Shown: in pieces, positions 8,720 through 18,951 of the stretch | How positions within the stretch are numbered: position 1 is the stretch's first letter | Layout of the letters: every line of letters starts with the position of its first letter | Assembly (NCBI RefSeq): GCF_000971215.1 | Contig: NZ_BBMA01000007.1 | Span: 62,001 to 126,000 of the forward strand | Direction: 5' to 3' | DNA length: 64,000 nt | Origin: Demequina silvatica | Lineage (GTDB): Bacteria; Actinomycetota; Actinomycetes; Actinomycetales; Demequinaceae | Made by a program: the position numbers and the translations under genes | Notes under the pieces: model-generated | What the model was told of the DNA's origin: nothing | Seen by the model: only the letters and a program-made list of their open reading frames with translations | Database searches by the model: none

Positions 8720-10584
8720 CGTCACGCGATCAGGCGCGCCGGTACGAGGTCTCCGGCCGCTTCACCAGGAAGGCTGCCCAGCTGCTGATCCACGCGGTCC
8801 GCGAGCAGCCGTGGCAGTTCGGCATCGCGGTCGCCGCCGCGGCGGCGTTCAGCCTGCTCACCGTGCTGTTCGGCACCCTGCTGGGCGACGTCACCGACCA
8901 GGTGGTCATCCCCGCCGCCGCAGGCGAGCCCATCCAGGGCTACTGGGGCGAGCGCACGCAGGACCCGAAGGCCGCGATCTGGCTGGTGGGCGGCGCGTTC
9001 GTGCTCATCGGCCTCGCCAACGCCGTGCTGGTCGGCATGCGCCGCACCGTGCAGGGCTTCGGCGTCGCGGGCGTGGGCGCGAGCCACCGCCGGGTGGTGG
9101 CCGATGCGCTGGCATCGCTGCCGCTCGGATGGCACCGGTCCAACCCGTCGGGCCGCATGCTGTCCGCGATGTCCTCCGACTCGGAGACCGCGACCTCCCC
9201 GCTGCACCCCTTCGCGTTCACCGTCGGATCGTTCGTCATGATGATCGCCGCGGGCTGGTCCATGTGGCGCATGGATCCGTGGCTGGCGGTCACGGGCCTC
9301 GCCGTGGTGCCCATCATCTTCGCGATCAACGTGGCGTACGAGAAGGTCATCACGCCACGCTGGGACCTGGGCCAGAGCCTGCGCGCCGACGTCGCGACCA
9401 TCGCACACGAGAGCTTCGAGGGCGGCACCGTGGTCAAGGCGCTCGGCGCCGAGGACCGCGAGACCGCGCGCTTCGCACGCGCCGCCAACGACCTGCGCGA
9501 CGCCGACACGCGCGTGGGCCACACCTCCGCGTGGTTCGAGCCGCTCATGGACGTGATCGTGCCGCTCGGCGCGGTGGCCCTCATGGTCGTCGGCGCGATG
9601 CGCGCCTCCGTGGGCGCCGTCTCCGTCGGAGACGTCGTGTCCGCGATCTACCTGGTCACGCTCATGGCCGTGCCGATCCGCGGCCTCGGATGGGTGCTCG
9701 GGCAGATGCCGCAGGCGCTCGTCGCGTTCACGCGCATCGGCGACATCGCACGCGCCGCCACCGAGGTCGACGAGCCCGGCCACACCGAGATCGCGACCGC
9801 CGGCGCCGGCGGCGTCCGCTTCGACAACGCCTCGATCGCGGCCGACGACGGCGACGGCGAGCTGTCCGTCATCCTGCAGGACGTCTCGCTCGAGCTGCGC
9901 CCCGGCACCGTCACCGCCCTGGTGGGGTCGACGGGCTCCGGCAAGTCCACCGTCGCGCTGGCGGCCGCCCGTCTCGCGCGCCCCTCGACGGGCTCCGTCA
10001 CCCTCGACGGGACGGAGCTCGAGGCGATCGCGCGGCTGGGCGACCACGTCGCGCTCGTGCCCCAGACGGCCTTCGTGTTCGCCGGCACCGTGCGCGACAA
10101 CGTCACGCTCGGCGCCGACTTCACGGACGACGAGGTGTGGGACGCCCTGCGCCGCGCCAACGTGGTCGACGTGGTCGAGCGCCTCGCGCGCGACGGCAGC
10201 ACCGGCCTCGACGCCGTGCTCGCCGAGCGCGGCATGAACCTCTCGGGCGGCCAACGCCAACGCCTCGCGCTCGCCCGCGCGCTCGTGCGGCGCCCGCGCG
10301 TGCTCGTGCTCGACGACGCGACCAGCGCCGTCGACCCGCGCGTCGAGCGGGAGATCCTCACCGGATTGGCGGGGGAGGACGGCCCCACCGTGCTCGTCAT
10401 CGCCTACCGGCTGGCGTCGATCCTGCTGGCCGACCACATCGTCCACGTCGACCGCGGCCGCGTGGTCGACGCCGGCGCCCACACGGAGCTGATCACGCGC
10501 GACGCCGGCTACCGCGAGCTGGTGCTCGCCTACGAGGAGGACTCCCGCCGTCAGGCCGAGGAGCAGGCGGGATACGTCGGATGA
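8716..10584 (+). CDS. ABC exporter half-transporter with degenerate ATP-site residues
   Basis: A 622-residue fused membrane/ATPase protein: six-helix exporter domain (about 30-345), then an ABC domain. Walker [10 protein letters not shown] (Lys410) and signature LSGGQ (509-513) are canonical. Walker B is VLVLDDATS with Asp534 where the catalytic Glu normally sits, and the switch His is Tyr564 (IAYRLAS). This is the pattern of the non-catalytic partner in heterodimeric exporters such as TM287/288. The substrate is unknown. It overlaps hisF at the start and the second half-transporter at the end. Confidence 0.9.
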   Translation: MTSRDQARRYEVSGRFTRKAAQLLIHAVREQPWQFGIAVAAAAAFSLLTVLFGTLLGDVTDQVVIPAAAGEPIQGYWGERTQDPKAAIWLVGGAFVLIGLANAVLVGMRRTVQGFGVAGVGASHRRVVADALASLPLGWHRSNPSGRMLSAMSSDSETATSPLHPFAFTVGSFVMMIAAGWSMWRMDPWLAVTGLAVVPIIFAINVAYEKVITPRWDLGQSLRADVATIAHESFEGGTVVKALGAEDRETARFARAANDLRDADTRVGHTSAWFEPLMDVIVPLGAVALMVVGAMRASVGAVSVGDVVSAIYLVTLMAVPIRGLGWVLGQMPQALVAFTRIGDIARAATEVDEPGHTEIATAGAGGVRFDNASIAADDGDGELSVILQDVSLELRPGTVTALVGSTGSGKSTVALAAARLARPSTGSVTLDGTELEAIARLGDHVALVPQTAFVFAGTVRDNVTLGADFTDDEVWDALRRANVVDVVERLARDGSTGLDAVLAERGMNLSGGQRQRLALARALVRRPRVLVLDDATSAVDPRVEREILTGLAGEDGPTVLVIAYRLASILLADHIVHVDRGRVVDAGAHTELITRDAGYRELVLAYEEDSRRQAEEQAGYVG

Positions 10585-12356
10585 ACGAGCAGATGACCAT
10601 GCGCCGGCTGTTCCGGCGCGGCCTCCAGCTGAGCCCCGAGTTCCGCAAGGGCCTCGGCGTGACCCTCACGCTCGCGGCCATCGCCGCCTCGGGACGCGCC
10701 GCGACGCCGTTCCTCACCCAGCGCGTCACCGACCTGGGGTTGCTCGCGCCAGGCGGGGTCGACATCGGCCTCGTGGCGGCCTACGCGGCCGGCGGAGCCG
10801 TGGTGCTCATCATCGCCGCGTCCCTGTCGTACGTGGTCCGCCGCCGCATGGTGACGGCCGCGGAGGCGGGTCTCGCGACGCTGCGCATCCGCGCGTTCGG
10901 CAAGGTCCACGAGCTGTCGGTGCTCACCCAGAACGAGGAGCAGCGGGGCCGCTACGTCTCGCGCGTCACGGGCGACGTCGAGACCATGCGCGACCTCATG
11001 CAGTGGACGGGCGCCGCCATGATCATCTCGGCGATGGAGGCCGCCGTGGTCTTCGCCGTGATGCTCGCCTACTCGTGGCAGCTCGCGCTGATCGTCCTGG
11101 TCGCGTTCGTCCCCATGTCGCTCACGCTCGCGTGGATCCAGCCGCGCATCAGCGAGGCCTTCTCGCGCGTCCGCGGCCGCATGGCCGACCTCATGGGGCG
11201 CACGTCCGAGCAGCTCGTCGGCGTCTCGACCATCCGCGCCTACGGCGTCCAGCAGCGCATGCGCGACCAGCTGGGCGGCGACATCGACGCGATCCTCGCC
11301 GCGGAGAAGCGCGCCTCGATGCTCGCCTCGGTGACGTTCTCCTCGACCGCGTTCGGCCAGTCGCTCGCGACCGGCATCGCGCTCGTCGGCGGCACGCACC
11401 TCGCCCTGGCCGGCGAGATCAGCGTCGGCACCGTCGTCGCGTTCGCGTTCCTCGTCTACATGTTCGCGGGCCCGCTCATGTGGATCATCGAGATGCTCGC
11501 GGAGATGCAGCGCGCGCTCGTCGGCTGGCGCCGCGTGGTCGAGCTGGTCGACGAGGACATCACCATCCCCGACCCCGGCGCGGACGGCACCGCCATCCCG
11601 CACGGCCGCGGAGACCTCGCCATGGACGGCATCCGCCTTACGTACCCGGGCGGGCCGGAGGTGCTCAAGGGCATCGACCTGCACCTGCCCGCGGGCAAGC
11701 GCCTCGCGCTCGTCGGCACCACGGGCTCGGGCAAGACCTCGCTCGCGCGCCTGATGTCCCGCTTCTTCGACCCCACCGAGGGCACCGTCCGGGTCGGCGG
11801 CGTCGACCTGCGCGAGGTGCCCATGGGCTCGCTGCGCCGCTCGGTCGCGGTGGTGCCCCAGGAGGGGTTCCTGTTCGACGGCTCCGTGCTGTCGAACCTG
11901 CACTACGCGGTCCCCGACGCCGACTCGGAGGAGCTGCGCAGCCGCGCCATGGCCGCGTTCGAGTCGCTGGGTCTCGAGGGCTGGATCAAGGTCCTCCCGC
12001 ACGGGCTCGACACCCACGTGGGTCCGCGCGGCGAGCTGCTCTCGGCGGGCGAGCGCCAGCTAGTGTCGATCGCGCGCGCCTACCTGCGCGACCCCGACCT
12101 GCTCATCCTCGACGAGGCCACCTCCGCGGTCGACCCCGCCACCGAGGTGCGCATCTCGCGCGCGCTCGAGTCGCTCATGCAGGGCCGCACCGCCGTGGTG
12201 ATCGCGCACCGCCTGTCGACCGCCGAGCGCGCCGACGTCGTGGGCGTGATGGAGCACGGCGAGCTCATCGAGCTCGGCCACCACGACGAGCTGGTCGCGG
12301 CCGGCGGCACGTACGCCGGCCTCCACGAGGCCTGGGTGGCCCAGACGCGGGACTGA
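10581..12356 (+). CDS. ABC exporter half-transporter with canonical ATPase residues
   Basis: A 591-residue exporter partner: six-helix domain (about 20-320), then an ABC domain with Walker A GTTGSGKTS (Lys385), Walker B LLILDEATS (Asp511, catalytic Glu512) and switch His543 in IAHRLST. Its signature is LSAGE (487-491) rather than LSGGQ. In a heterodimer the consensus site would combine this subunit's Walker/His residues with the partner's LSGGQ, leaving the other site degenerate. The 4-nt overlap with the upstream gene suggests tightly matched expression. The family exports drugs, lipids or peptides; I cannot choose among them. Confidence 0.9.
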   Translation: MNEQMTMRRLFRRGLQLSPEFRKGLGVTLTLAAIAASGRAATPFLTQRVTDLGLLAPGGVDIGLVAAYAAGGAVVLIIAASLSYVVRRRMVTAAEAGLATLRIRAFGKVHELSVLTQNEEQRGRYVSRVTGDVETMRDLMQWTGAAMIISAMEAAVVFAVMLAYSWQLALIVLVAFVPMSLTLAWIQPRISEAFSRVRGRMADLMGRTSEQLVGVSTIRAYGVQQRMRDQLGGDIDAILAAEKRASMLASVTFSSTAFGQSLATGIALVGGTHLALAGEISVGTVVAFAFLVYMFAGPLMWIIEMLAEMQRALVGWRRVVELVDEDITIPDPGADGTAIPHGRGDLAMDGIRLTYPGGPEVLKGIDLHLPAGKRLALVGTTGSGKTSLARLMSRFFDPTEGTVRVGGVDLREVPMGSLRRSVAVVPQEGFLFDGSVLSNLHYAVPDADSEELRSRAMAAFESLGLEGWIKVLPHGLDTHVGPRGELLSAGERQLVSIARAYLRDPDLLILDEATSAVDPATEVRISRALESLMQGRTAVVIAHRLSTAERADVVGVMEHGELIELGHHDELVAAGGTYAGLHEAWVAQTRD

Positions 12357-12361
12357 ACCGG

Positions 12362-12426
12362 CGCATCGTCCCTTCGGGGTGTGGGGCAACTCACGCCGTG
12401 TCGCACTGGCGCGGGGGGACGATGCG
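12362..12426. repeat. Dispersed motif, facing pair (copies 2 and 3)
   Basis: CGCATCGTCCC at 12362-12372 and its reverse complement GGGACGATGCG at 12416-12426, 43 bp apart, right after the exporter operon. The pair could fold as a long-loop hairpin. Confidence 0.6.
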
Positions 12427-12481
12427 GTGGTGAGATCGGAACGGGCGCCCGGCCGGGCGGCCGGCTGGGGGAGGAGCAGCG

Positions 12482-12865
12482 GTGGAGTCGTTGGCAGCGA
12501 GCGTGCGCGGGCTGCGTCGCGAGGCGTACGAGGCGCACCTGGTGCGGCTGTCGACGCTCACGGTGCGCGAGGTGGTGGCGCTGTCGAAGGCGCGCCGCCT
12601 GGGGCTGACCGAGGTGTTCGACGTGCTCGCCGACACCGACTTCCTGGTGAGCGACTGGCATCCCGCGTGGCGCGAGGCGCACGAGGCCGTGCGGCGCGTG
12701 TCCGCGGAGCTCGGGCTCGACGGCCTGCCGATCGTGTGCGACGCCGCCGCGGACGCTGCGGCATGCCAGGCGCTGGCGCGGCTGTTCGGCTCCGACGTGG
12801 GCATCGACATCCACGTGAAGCTGTCCGAGCCGTGGCGGTTCGTGATGGAGCGCGGCGCGCGCTGA
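12482..12865 (+). CDS. Unrecognised 127-residue protein
   Basis: GTG start with a strong ribosome site GGGGAGGAG ending about 5 nt upstream. The protein is soluble, with alternating helical and hydrophobic segments (VRLSTLTVREVVALSKARRLGLTEV), a DTDFLVSDWHPAWREAH stretch and a Cys-containing LPIVCDAAADAAACQAL. I do not recognise the family. Third-position GC and amino-acid use match the neighbours, so it looks like a real gene and not a shadow. It lies between the exporter and hisI, separated from both by short gaps. Confidence 0.6.
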   Translation: MESLAASVRGLRREAYEAHLVRLSTLTVREVVALSKARRLGLTEVFDVLADTDFLVSDWHPAWREAHEAVRRVSAELGLDGLPIVCDAAADAAACQALARLFGSDVGIDIHVKLSEPWRFVMERGAR

Positions 12866-12895
12866 GCCCCGCCCGCACGGTGCGCACCGTCCGGG
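12864..12895. terminator. Palindrome-centred hairpin before hisI
   Basis: A 14-bp perfect palindrome ACGGTGCGCACCGT (12875-12888) flanked by GCCCC (12864-12868) and GGGGC (12891-12895). It could be a terminator of the unknown gene or an operator for hisI; no T-tract follows. Confidence 0.35.
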
Positions 12896-12919
12896 GCGCG
12901 CCGTGGAAGGATGGTCCGC

Positions 12920-13288
12920 ATGCCGCTCGACGCTGACATCGCTGCGCGCCTCAAGCGCGACCCCGCCGGACTCGTCTGCGCCGTGGTGCAGCAGCACGAC
13001 ACCCGCGAGGTCCTCATGGTCGCGTGGATGAACGACGAGGCGCTCCACGAGACCCTCACCACCGGCCGCGCCGTGTACTGGAGCCGCTCGCGCCAGGAGC
13101 TGTGGCGCAAGGGCGACACCTCGGGCAACGTGCAGCGCGTGGTGCGCGTCAGCCTCGACTGCGACGGCGACGCGCTCCTGCTCGAGGTCGACCAGCAGGG
13201 CCCCGCCTGCCACACCGGCACCCGCACCTGCTTCGAGGCCGGGGGAGACCTGGGCGCCGTGGACGGGCTCGCCGGGGCGACGCCGTGA
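12920..13288 (+). CDS. hisI: Phosphoribosyl-AMP cyclohydrolase HisI
   Basis: A 122-residue enzyme that opens the adenine ring of PR-AMP in histidine synthesis. It shows [31 protein letters not shown] and the metal-binding cysteines in [31 protein letters not shown] 12920 is preferred over ATG 12911 because the ribosome site GGAAGG (12905-12910) then has normal spacing. It is a stand-alone cyclohydrolase without a fused HisE. GTGA overlap with trpE. Confidence 0.95.
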   Translation: MPLDADIAARLKRDPAGLVCAVVQQHDTREVLMVAWMNDEALHETLTTGRAVYWSRSRQELWRKGDTSGNVQRVVRVSLDCDGDALLLEVDQQGPACHTGTRTCFEAGGDLGAVDGLAGATP

Positions 13289-14832
13289 CCGCCGTGCGCG
13301 TGGAGTGGGGCCAGACGTGGCCGTCGCTCGACGGGTTCGTGGAGCTGGGCCGCTCGCACCGGGTGGTCCCCGTGGTGCGCCGCCTGCTGGCGGACTCGCT
13401 CACGCCCGTGGCGGTCTACCGCGCCCTCGCGCAGGAGCGGCCCGGCACGTTCATCCTCGAGTCCGCGGAGCCCGACGGCTCGCGTGCGCGGTTCTCCTTC
13501 GTGGGCGTGCGCAGCCGCGCGATGCTCACGGTGGACGGGGACGATGCGCGGTGGAGCGGCGACGTGCCCGTGGGCCTCGCCGACGGGGCACCCCTCCCGG
13601 CAATCGCGCAGGTGCTCAGGGAGATGCGCTCCGAGGCCATCGACGGGCTCCCGCCCCTCACGGGCGGCATGGTGGGCGTGCTCGGGTGGGACATCATCCG
13701 GCAGTGGGAGCCCACGCTGCCCATGAAGGCGCCCCGCGAGATCGACGTGCCCGATGTGCTGCTGCTGCTCGCGACGGACATCGCGGCGATCGACCACCGC
13801 GACGGCTCGGTGTGGCTCATCGCCAACGCGGTCAACGCGGACGCGCAGGAGTCGGGCATCGAGAACGCGTACGCGGACGCCGTCGCGCGGCTCGACCGCA
13901 TGCAGCGCGACCTCGCCTCCGCCGCACCCGGCCCGGTGTCCGTCCTCGACGACGGGGGCGAGCCGGAGGTAACCCAGCGCAGCGCGCCGGGGGAGTACGA
14001 GGCCGCGGTCGCGTTCGCGAAGGAGGCGATCCGCGACGGCGAGGTGTTCCAGATGGTGCCCTCGCAGCGCTTCGACCTGCCCTGCGAGGCGAGCCCGCTC
14101 GAGGTGTACCGCGTGCTGCGCACGCTCAACCCGAGCCCGTACATGTACTACTTCCAGCTCGAGGACGACCGCGGCCGCGAGTTCGCGGTGGTGGGGGCGA
14201 GCCCCGAGTCGCTGTGCACGGTGAAGGACGGCCGCGTGTCGACCTTCCCGATCGCGGGCTCGCGCCCGCGCGGCGCCACCCCGGCCGAGGACCGTGCCCT
14301 CCAGGAGGAGCTGCTCGCGGACCCCAAGGAGGTGGCCGAGCACGTGATGCTCGTCGACCTCGCGCGCAACGACCTGGTCAAGGTGTGCGAGCCCACCTCC
14401 GTGGAGGTGGTCGAGTTCATGACCGTCAACCGCTACTCGCACATCATGCACATCTGCTCGACGGTGGTGGGCACGCTCGAGGCCCCGCACGGCGCGCTCG
14501 ACGCGTTCACGGCGGTGTTCCCGGCCGGCACCCTCTCGGGCGCCCCGAAGCCGCGGGCGATCGCGCTGATCGACGAGATCGAGCCCACGCGCCGCGCCTT
14601 CTACGGCGGCGCCGTGGGGTATCTCGACTTCGCGGGCAACATGGACATGGCGATCGCCATCCGCACCGCGCTGATCGAGGACGGCACCGCCCACGTGCAG
14701 GCCGGCGCCGGGATCGTCGCGGACTCCGTGCCCGCCACCGAGGACGCCGAGACCAAGCACAAGGCGGCCGCGATGATCCGCGCGATCGCCACCGCATCGC
14801 GCCTGGTCGAGTCCCGCGCTTCGCTAGACTGA
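13285..14832 (+). CDS. trpE: Anthranilate synthase component I TrpE
   Basis: A 515-residue enzyme converting chorismate and ammonia to anthranilate. The N-terminal regulatory segment [19 protein letters not shown] matches the tryptophan-binding LLES-type motif. Chorismate-fold landmarks are [38 protein letters not shown] and [18 protein letters not shown] start overlaps the hisI stop. trpG and trpD are not nearby, as is common in actinobacteria, so the glutaminase subunit is supplied from elsewhere. Confidence 0.96.
   Translation: MTAVRVEWGQTWPSLDGFVELGRSHRVVPVVRRLLADSLTPVAVYRALAQERPGTFILESAEPDGSRARFSFVGVRSRAMLTVDGDDARWSGDVPVGLADGAPLPAIAQVLREMRSEAIDGLPPLTGGMVGVLGWDIIRQWEPTLPMKAPREIDVPDVLLLLATDIAAIDHRDGSVWLIANAVNADAQESGIENAYADAVARLDRMQRDLASAAPGPVSVLDDGGEPEVTQRSAPGEYEAAVAFAKEAIRDGEVFQMVPSQRFDLPCEASPLEVYRVLRTLNPSPYMYYFQLEDDRGREFAVVGASPESLCTVKDGRVSTFPIAGSRPRGATPAEDRALQEELLADPKEVAEHVMLVDLARNDLVKVCEPTSVEVVEFMTVNRYSHIMHICSTVVGTLEAPHGALDAFTAVFPAGTLSGAPKPRAIALIDEIEPTRRAFYGGAVGYLDFAGNMDMAIAIRTALIEDGTAHVQAGAGIVADSVPATEDAETKHKAAAMIRAIATASRLVESRASLD
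14825..14830 (+). promoter_or_regulatory. -10 box inside the 3' end of trpE
   Basis: TAGACT within the last codons of trpE, 34 nt before the next ATG. It would give the small membrane protein gene its own start, with ribosome site GAGGAGAA. Confidence 0.45.
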
Positions 14833-14864
14833 CGCCCAGCCCCCGAGTCCCCGAGGAGAACCCC

Positions 14865-15101
14865 ATGTCGAGCGTGCACCTGGAGCCGCAGGACCTTCCC
14901 GAGATCGCCCCGCACAACCACGGCCGCACCGTCGCCGCGTGGGTGACCAACTGGGGCCTGGTGATCGCCGCGCTGCTCGCGTCGGTCGGCATCGCGATCC
15001 CCGTGCACGCGCTCACGTTCGCCGGCATCGGCGTCGCGGTCGTGTCGCTCGCCGCGGGAGCCGTGCTGCGCGCCCTCGGCCACGGCCAGCCGCTGTCCTA
15101 G
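14865..15101 (+). CDS. Small membrane protein between trpE and trpC (HGxxEE-like/DUF6704)
   Basis: 78 residues with a soluble N-terminus and the conserved HNHGRTVAAWV motif, then two hydrophobic helices (about 27-45 and 50-68). A homologue of this type lies between trpE and trpC in Mycobacterium (Rv1610) and many other actinobacteria. Its role is not established; the position suggests a link with tryptophan metabolism. Confidence 0.85.
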   Translation: MSSVHLEPQDLPEIAPHNHGRTVAAWVTNWGLVIAALLASVGIAIPVHALTFAGIGVAVVSLAAGAVLRALGHGQPLS

Positions 15102-15150
15102 GCACCTTGTGCCGTAACTTGAGCCGTCCTTGAGGCGTCCTTTGCGGCGG

Positions 15151-15156
15151 TAGAGT
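15151..15156 (+). promoter_or_regulatory. -10 box for trpCBA
   Basis: TAGAGT, 7 nt before ATG 15164; leaderless. It sets the trpC start and separates trpCBA-lgt from trpE. A TTGAGG at 15130-15135 is a possible, poorly spaced -35. Confidence 0.55.
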
Positions 15157-15163
15157 GGTCGCC

Positions 15164-15988
15164 ATGGGAGAGGGTTCAATCAGCGTTCTCGACAGCATCG
15201 TGGCTGGTGTGCTGGAGGACCTCTCGGTCCGCCAGGAGCTCACCACGATGGACGCGCTCAAGGAGCGCGCCTCACGCCTGCCGAGCGCGCTCGACGCGCG
15301 GCAGATCCTCGCGCGCGACGAGGTCGGCATCATCGCCGAGGTCAAGCGCTCGAGCCCGTCCAAGGGGTCCCTCGCGGAGATCACGGACCCGGCGCTGCTC
15401 GCGACCGAGTACGCGGCCGGCGGCGCCTCGGTCATCTCGGTGCTCACCGAGCAGCGGCGCTTCAACGGCTCGCTCACGGACCTCGACGCGGTACGCGCGA
15501 AGGTCGACACCCCGATCCTGCGCAAGGACTTCATCGTCACGCCGTACCAGGTGTGGGAGGCGCGCGCGCACGGCGCGGACGTGGTCCTCCTCATCGTGGC
15601 CGCGCTCGAGCAGCTCGCGCTCGAGAGCCTCATCGAGAGGGTCCACTCGCTGGGCATGCTCGCCCTGGTCGAGGTGCATGACGAGGTCGAGGTGAAGCGC
15701 GCGGTCGACGCCGGCGCCACCGTGGTGGGCGTCAACGCCCGCAACCTGCGCACGCTCGAGGTGGACCGCACCACGTTCGCCCGCGTGGCCCCGCACATCC
15801 CCGACGGCGTGCTCCGCATCGCCGAGTCCGGGATCCGCGACAGCCACGACGTGGTCGAGTACGCCCGCCTCGGCGCGGACGCGGTGCTCGTGGGCGAGGC
15901 GCTGGTCAAGGACCGCGACCCCCGCGCCACCGTCGCGGAGATGGTCGCCGCGGGCGCGCACCCGGCCCTGCGGTCGGTCCGCCCGTGA
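15164..15988 (+). CDS. trpC: Indole-3-glycerol phosphate synthase TrpC
   Basis: A 274-residue (beta-alpha)8 enzyme that closes the indole ring of CdRP. The catalytic lysine segment [13 protein letters not shown] and the second lysine in [12 protein letters not shown] are present, as are [14 protein letters not shown] and IAESGI near the phosphate site. Start placed from the leaderless -10. Its TGA overlaps the trpB GTG (GTGA), indicating translational coupling. Confidence 0.96.
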   Translation: MGEGSISVLDSIVAGVLEDLSVRQELTTMDALKERASRLPSALDARQILARDEVGIIAEVKRSSPSKGSLAEITDPALLATEYAAGGASVISVLTEQRRFNGSLTDLDAVRAKVDTPILRKDFIVTPYQVWEARAHGADVVLLIVAALEQLALESLIERVHSLGMLALVEVHDEVEVKRAVDAGATVVGVNARNLRTLEVDRTTFARVAPHIPDGVLRIAESGIRDSHDVVEYARLGADAVLVGEALVKDRDPRATVAEMVAAGAHPALRSVRP

Positions 15989-17193
15989 CGGAATCGCTCC
16001 AGGAGGCCCCCGGGCCGTACTTCGGCGAGTTCGGCGGACGGTTCGTCCCCGAGGCGCTCATGGCGGCGCTCGACGAGCTCACGGACGCCTACGACAAGGC
16101 CCGCATCGACCCCGAGTTCACCGGCGAGCTCGAGCGGCTCGCCCGCGACTACACGGGTCGCCCGTCGATCGTCACCGAGGTGCCCCGGTTCGCCGCCCAC
16201 TGCGGTGGAGCGCGCGTGCTCCTCAAGCGCGAGGACCTCAACCACACGGGCTCGCACAAGATCAACAACGTGCTGGGCCAGGCGCTGCTGACCAAGCGGC
16301 TCGGCAAGTCCCGCGTGATCGCGGAGACGGGCGCGGGCCAGCACGGCGTCGCGACCGCCACCGCCGCCGCGCTGATGGGCCTCGACTGCGTCATCTACAT
16401 GGGCGAGGAGGACACGGAGCGCCAGTCGCTCAACGTCGCGCGCATGCGCCTCCTCGGCGCCGAGGTGATCCCGGTCGCCACCGGCACCCGCACCCTCCGC
16501 GACGCCATCAACGAGGCCTTCCGCGACTGGGTCGCCAACGTCGAGACCACCAACTACGTGTTCGGGACGGCGGCAGGTCCGCACCCGTTCCCCGCGATGG
16601 TGCGCGACTTCCAGCGCGTGATCTCCGTCGAGGCGCGCGCGCAGATGCTCGAGCTCGGCGGCCTTCCGGACGCGGTGCTCGCGTGCGTCGGCGGCGGCTC
16701 GAACGCGATCGGATCCTTCGACGCGTTCCTCGACGACCGCGACGTGCGGCTCATCGGCTGCGAGGCCGCGGGCGACGGGGTGGAGACGGGTCGCCACGCC
16801 GCGACCCTCACCGGCGGCCGCCCGGGCATCCTGCACGGCTCGATGTCCTACATCCTCCAGGACGAGGACGGGCAGACCCAGCCGTCGCACTCGATCTCCG
16901 CGGGTCTCGACTATCCCGGCGTGGGCCCCGAGCACACGTGGCTGTCGAGCATCGGCCGCGCCGAGTACTGGCCCGTGACGGACGCCGAGGCCATGGAGGC
17001 GTTCCGCCTCCTCACGCGGACCGAGGGCATCCTGCCCGCGATCGAGTCCGCGCACGCCCTCGCGGGCGCGATCCGCCTGGGCCGCGAGCTCGGCCCGGAG
17101 GCCACCCTGCTGGTGACGCTCTCGGGTCGCGGCGACAAGGACGTGGAGCAGGCCGCCCGCTGGTTCGAGATGCTCCCGGAGGGGGACGAGTGA
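15985..17193 (+). CDS. trpB: Tryptophan synthase beta chain TrpB
   Basis: A 402-residue PLP enzyme joining indole and serine. The PLP lysine lies in HTGSHKINN, the substrate loop is [10 protein letters not shown], and the phosphate cup is [11 protein letters not shown](G)EFGGRF near the N-terminus is the typical TrpB opening. It is a TrpB1-type chain, consistent with the adjacent trpA. Overlaps trpC and trpA by 4 nt each. Confidence 0.97.
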   Translation: MTESLQEAPGPYFGEFGGRFVPEALMAALDELTDAYDKARIDPEFTGELERLARDYTGRPSIVTEVPRFAAHCGGARVLLKREDLNHTGSHKINNVLGQALLTKRLGKSRVIAETGAGQHGVATATAAALMGLDCVIYMGEEDTERQSLNVARMRLLGAEVIPVATGTRTLRDAINEAFRDWVANVETTNYVFGTAAGPHPFPAMVRDFQRVISVEARAQMLELGGLPDAVLACVGGGSNAIGSFDAFLDDRDVRLIGCEAAGDGVETGRHAATLTGGRPGILHGSMSYILQDEDGQTQPSHSISAGLDYPGVGPEHTWLSSIGRAEYWPVTDAEAMEAFRLLTRTEGILPAIESAHALAGAIRLGRELGPEATLLVTLSGRGDKDVEQAARWFEMLPEGDE

Positions 17194-17978
17194 GCGCACT
17201 GACCGATCGGCTCGACGCATGCCGGGCCGAGGGCCGTGCCGCGCTCGTGGGCTACCTGCCCGTCGGCTACCCCGACGTGGAGACCTCGATCGCCGCGATG
17301 CGCGTGCTGGTCGAGGCCGGCTGCGACGTGGTCGAGGTGGGCCCGCCCTACTCGGACCCCGTCCTCGACGGCCCGGTCATCCAGCACGCCGCCGCGCGCG
17401 CGCTCGAGGGCGGGGTGACGGTGGACGATGCGTTCGTCGCCGTGCGCGCCGTCGCTGAGGCGGGCGCGGTGCCCGTGGTGATGAGCTACGCGAACCTCAT
17501 GCTGCAGCGCGGATGGTCGCGCTTCGCCCACGACCTTCGTGACGCCGGCGGCGCCGGCGTCATCACGCCCGACCTCACGCCCGACGCGGCGCCCGAGTGG
17601 GTCTCCGCCGCGCGCGAGGCCGAGGTCGACACGATCTTCCTGGTCGCCCCGTCGACCACGCGCGAGCGCATGCAGCTCACGTGCGACGCGTCCACCGGCT
17701 TCGTCTACGCGACGCCCCTCATGGGCGTGACGGGCGAGCGCACCTCGGTCGGCGACGCCGCGCAGCGGGTGGTCCGCGGAGCGCGCGAGGCCGGCGCCGA
17801 GCGCGTCTGCATCGGCGTGGGCGTGTCCACAGGCGAGCAGGCCGCGGAGATCGCGGGCTTCGCCGACGGCGTCATCGTCGGCACGGCGTTCGTGCGCGCG
17901 CTCGGCGACGAGGGCGACCTCGAGCGCCTGCGCGCCAAGGTCGCCGAGCTCGCCGACGGCGTGAGGAGCGCACGATGA
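17190..17978 (+). CDS. trpA: Tryptophan synthase alpha chain TrpA
   Basis: A 262-residue TIM barrel that releases indole from IGP. The catalytic Glu in [20 protein letters not shown] and Asp in [12 protein letters not shown] correspond to Glu49 and Asp60-type positions. The phosphate-binding segment [26 protein letters not shown] is clear. GTG start overlaps the trpB stop, and its TGA overlaps the lgt ATG. Confidence 0.96.
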   Translation: MSALTDRLDACRAEGRAALVGYLPVGYPDVETSIAAMRVLVEAGCDVVEVGPPYSDPVLDGPVIQHAAARALEGGVTVDDAFVAVRAVAEAGAVPVVMSYANLMLQRGWSRFAHDLRDAGGAGVITPDLTPDAAPEWVSAAREAEVDTIFLVAPSTTRERMQLTCDASTGFVYATPLMGVTGERTSVGDAAQRVVRGAREAGAERVCIGVGVSTGEQAAEIAGFADGVIVGTAFVRALGDEGDLERLRAKVAELADGVRSAR

Positions 17979-18904
17979 CCACGTCGATCCCCAGCCCGCC
18001 CATCGAGTGGAGCTCGTTCTCGATCGGGCCGCTCACCATCCACGCGTACGCGCTGTGGATCCTGCTCGGCATCCTGGTCGCCCTGTGGCTCACCACCCGG
18101 CGCTGGGTCGAGCGCGGGGGAGACCCCGAGGTGGTCGGCGACATCGCGTTCTGGGCGATCCCGTTCGGCATCGTCGGCGGACGCCTCTACCACGTCATCA
18201 CCACGCCCGGCCCATACTTCGGCGAGGGCGGCAACCCCGTCGACGCGCTGAAGATCTGGAACGGCGGCCTCGGCATCTGGGGCGCGGTCGCGCTGGGCGC
18301 GCTCGGCGCCTGGATCGGCGCGCGTCGCGCCGGCGTGAGCTTCACGGCGTTCGCGGACTCCGCCGCGCCCGCGGTGCTGATCGCGCAGGCGATCGGCCGC
18401 ATGGGCAACTACTTCAACCAGGAGCTGTTCGGCGGCCCCACCACGCTGCCGTGGGCGCTCGAGATCGACCCCGCCTTCCGTCCCGAGGGCTACGAGCAGT
18501 TCGCCACGTTCCACCCGACGTTCCTGTACGAGATGCTTTGGAACCTCGCGGGCGCCGCGCTGATCATCTACCTGGACCGCCGCCTCAAGCTGTACGGCGG
18601 CCGCGTGTTCTGGCTGTACGTCATGGTCTACGTGTCCGGCCGCCTGTGGATCGAGGGCGTCAGGATCGACGATGCGGTCACCATCGCGGGCCTGCGCATC
18701 AACGAGTGGGTGTCCATCGTGGTGCTCATCGGCGCGACCGCCGCGTTCGCGGCCCTAGGATGGGCGCAACGCAGATCCGGCGAGCGCCCCGAGCGCTCGC
18801 TGCTCGCGGCCCGCGCCTCCCACCCCGAGGATGCGGCCGCGCAGGACGTCACCGAGACGCCCGACGTCGCCGACACCCCCGGCGACGGCCCCGCCGGGGC
18901 CTGA
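17975..18904 (+). CDS. lgt: Prolipoprotein diacylglyceryl transferase Lgt
   Basis: A 309-residue polytopic membrane enzyme that transfers diacylglycerol to the lipobox Cys of prolipoproteins. The Lgt signature reads QAIGRMGNYFNQELFG, followed by HPTFLYEMLWN. Seven membrane helices are apparent. The last ~45 residues are a Glu/Asp/Pro-rich cytoplasmic tail typical of actinobacterial Lgt. Two likely substrates in the window are the FKBP lipoprotein and the substrate-binding protein at 29566. It follows trpA with a 4-nt overlap. Confidence 0.95.
   Translation: MTTSIPSPPIEWSSFSIGPLTIHAYALWILLGILVALWLTTRRWVERGGDPEVVGDIAFWAIPFGIVGGRLYHVITTPGPYFGEGGNPVDALKIWNGGLGIWGAVALGALGAWIGARRAGVSFTAFADSAAPAVLIAQAIGRMGNYFNQELFGGPTTLPWALEIDPAFRPEGYEQFATFHPTFLYEMLWNLAGAALIIYLDRRLKLYGGRVFWLYVMVYVSGRLWIEGVRIDDAVTIAGLRINEWVSIVVLIGATAAFAALGWAQRRSGERPERSLLAARASHPEDAAAQDVTETPDVADTPGDGPAGA
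18877..18899 (+). terminator. Hairpin at the 3' end of lgt
   Basis: Arms CCCCGGCG (18877-18884) and CGCCGGGG (18892-18899), 7-nt loop, ending just before the lgt stop. A candidate end of the trpCBA-lgt transcript. Confidence 0.4.
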
Positions 18905-18937
18905 GAAGCGGGATTCCGTGCCTGCCGCCGTTCGCGG

Positions 18938-18943
18938 TAGGCT
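18938..18943 (+). promoter_or_regulatory. -10 box for the gltBD transcript
   Basis: TAGGCT, 8 nt before a GTG that opens a 21-codon frame and about 85 nt before gltB. Confidence 0.55.
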
Positions 18944-18951
18944 GAACGCCC

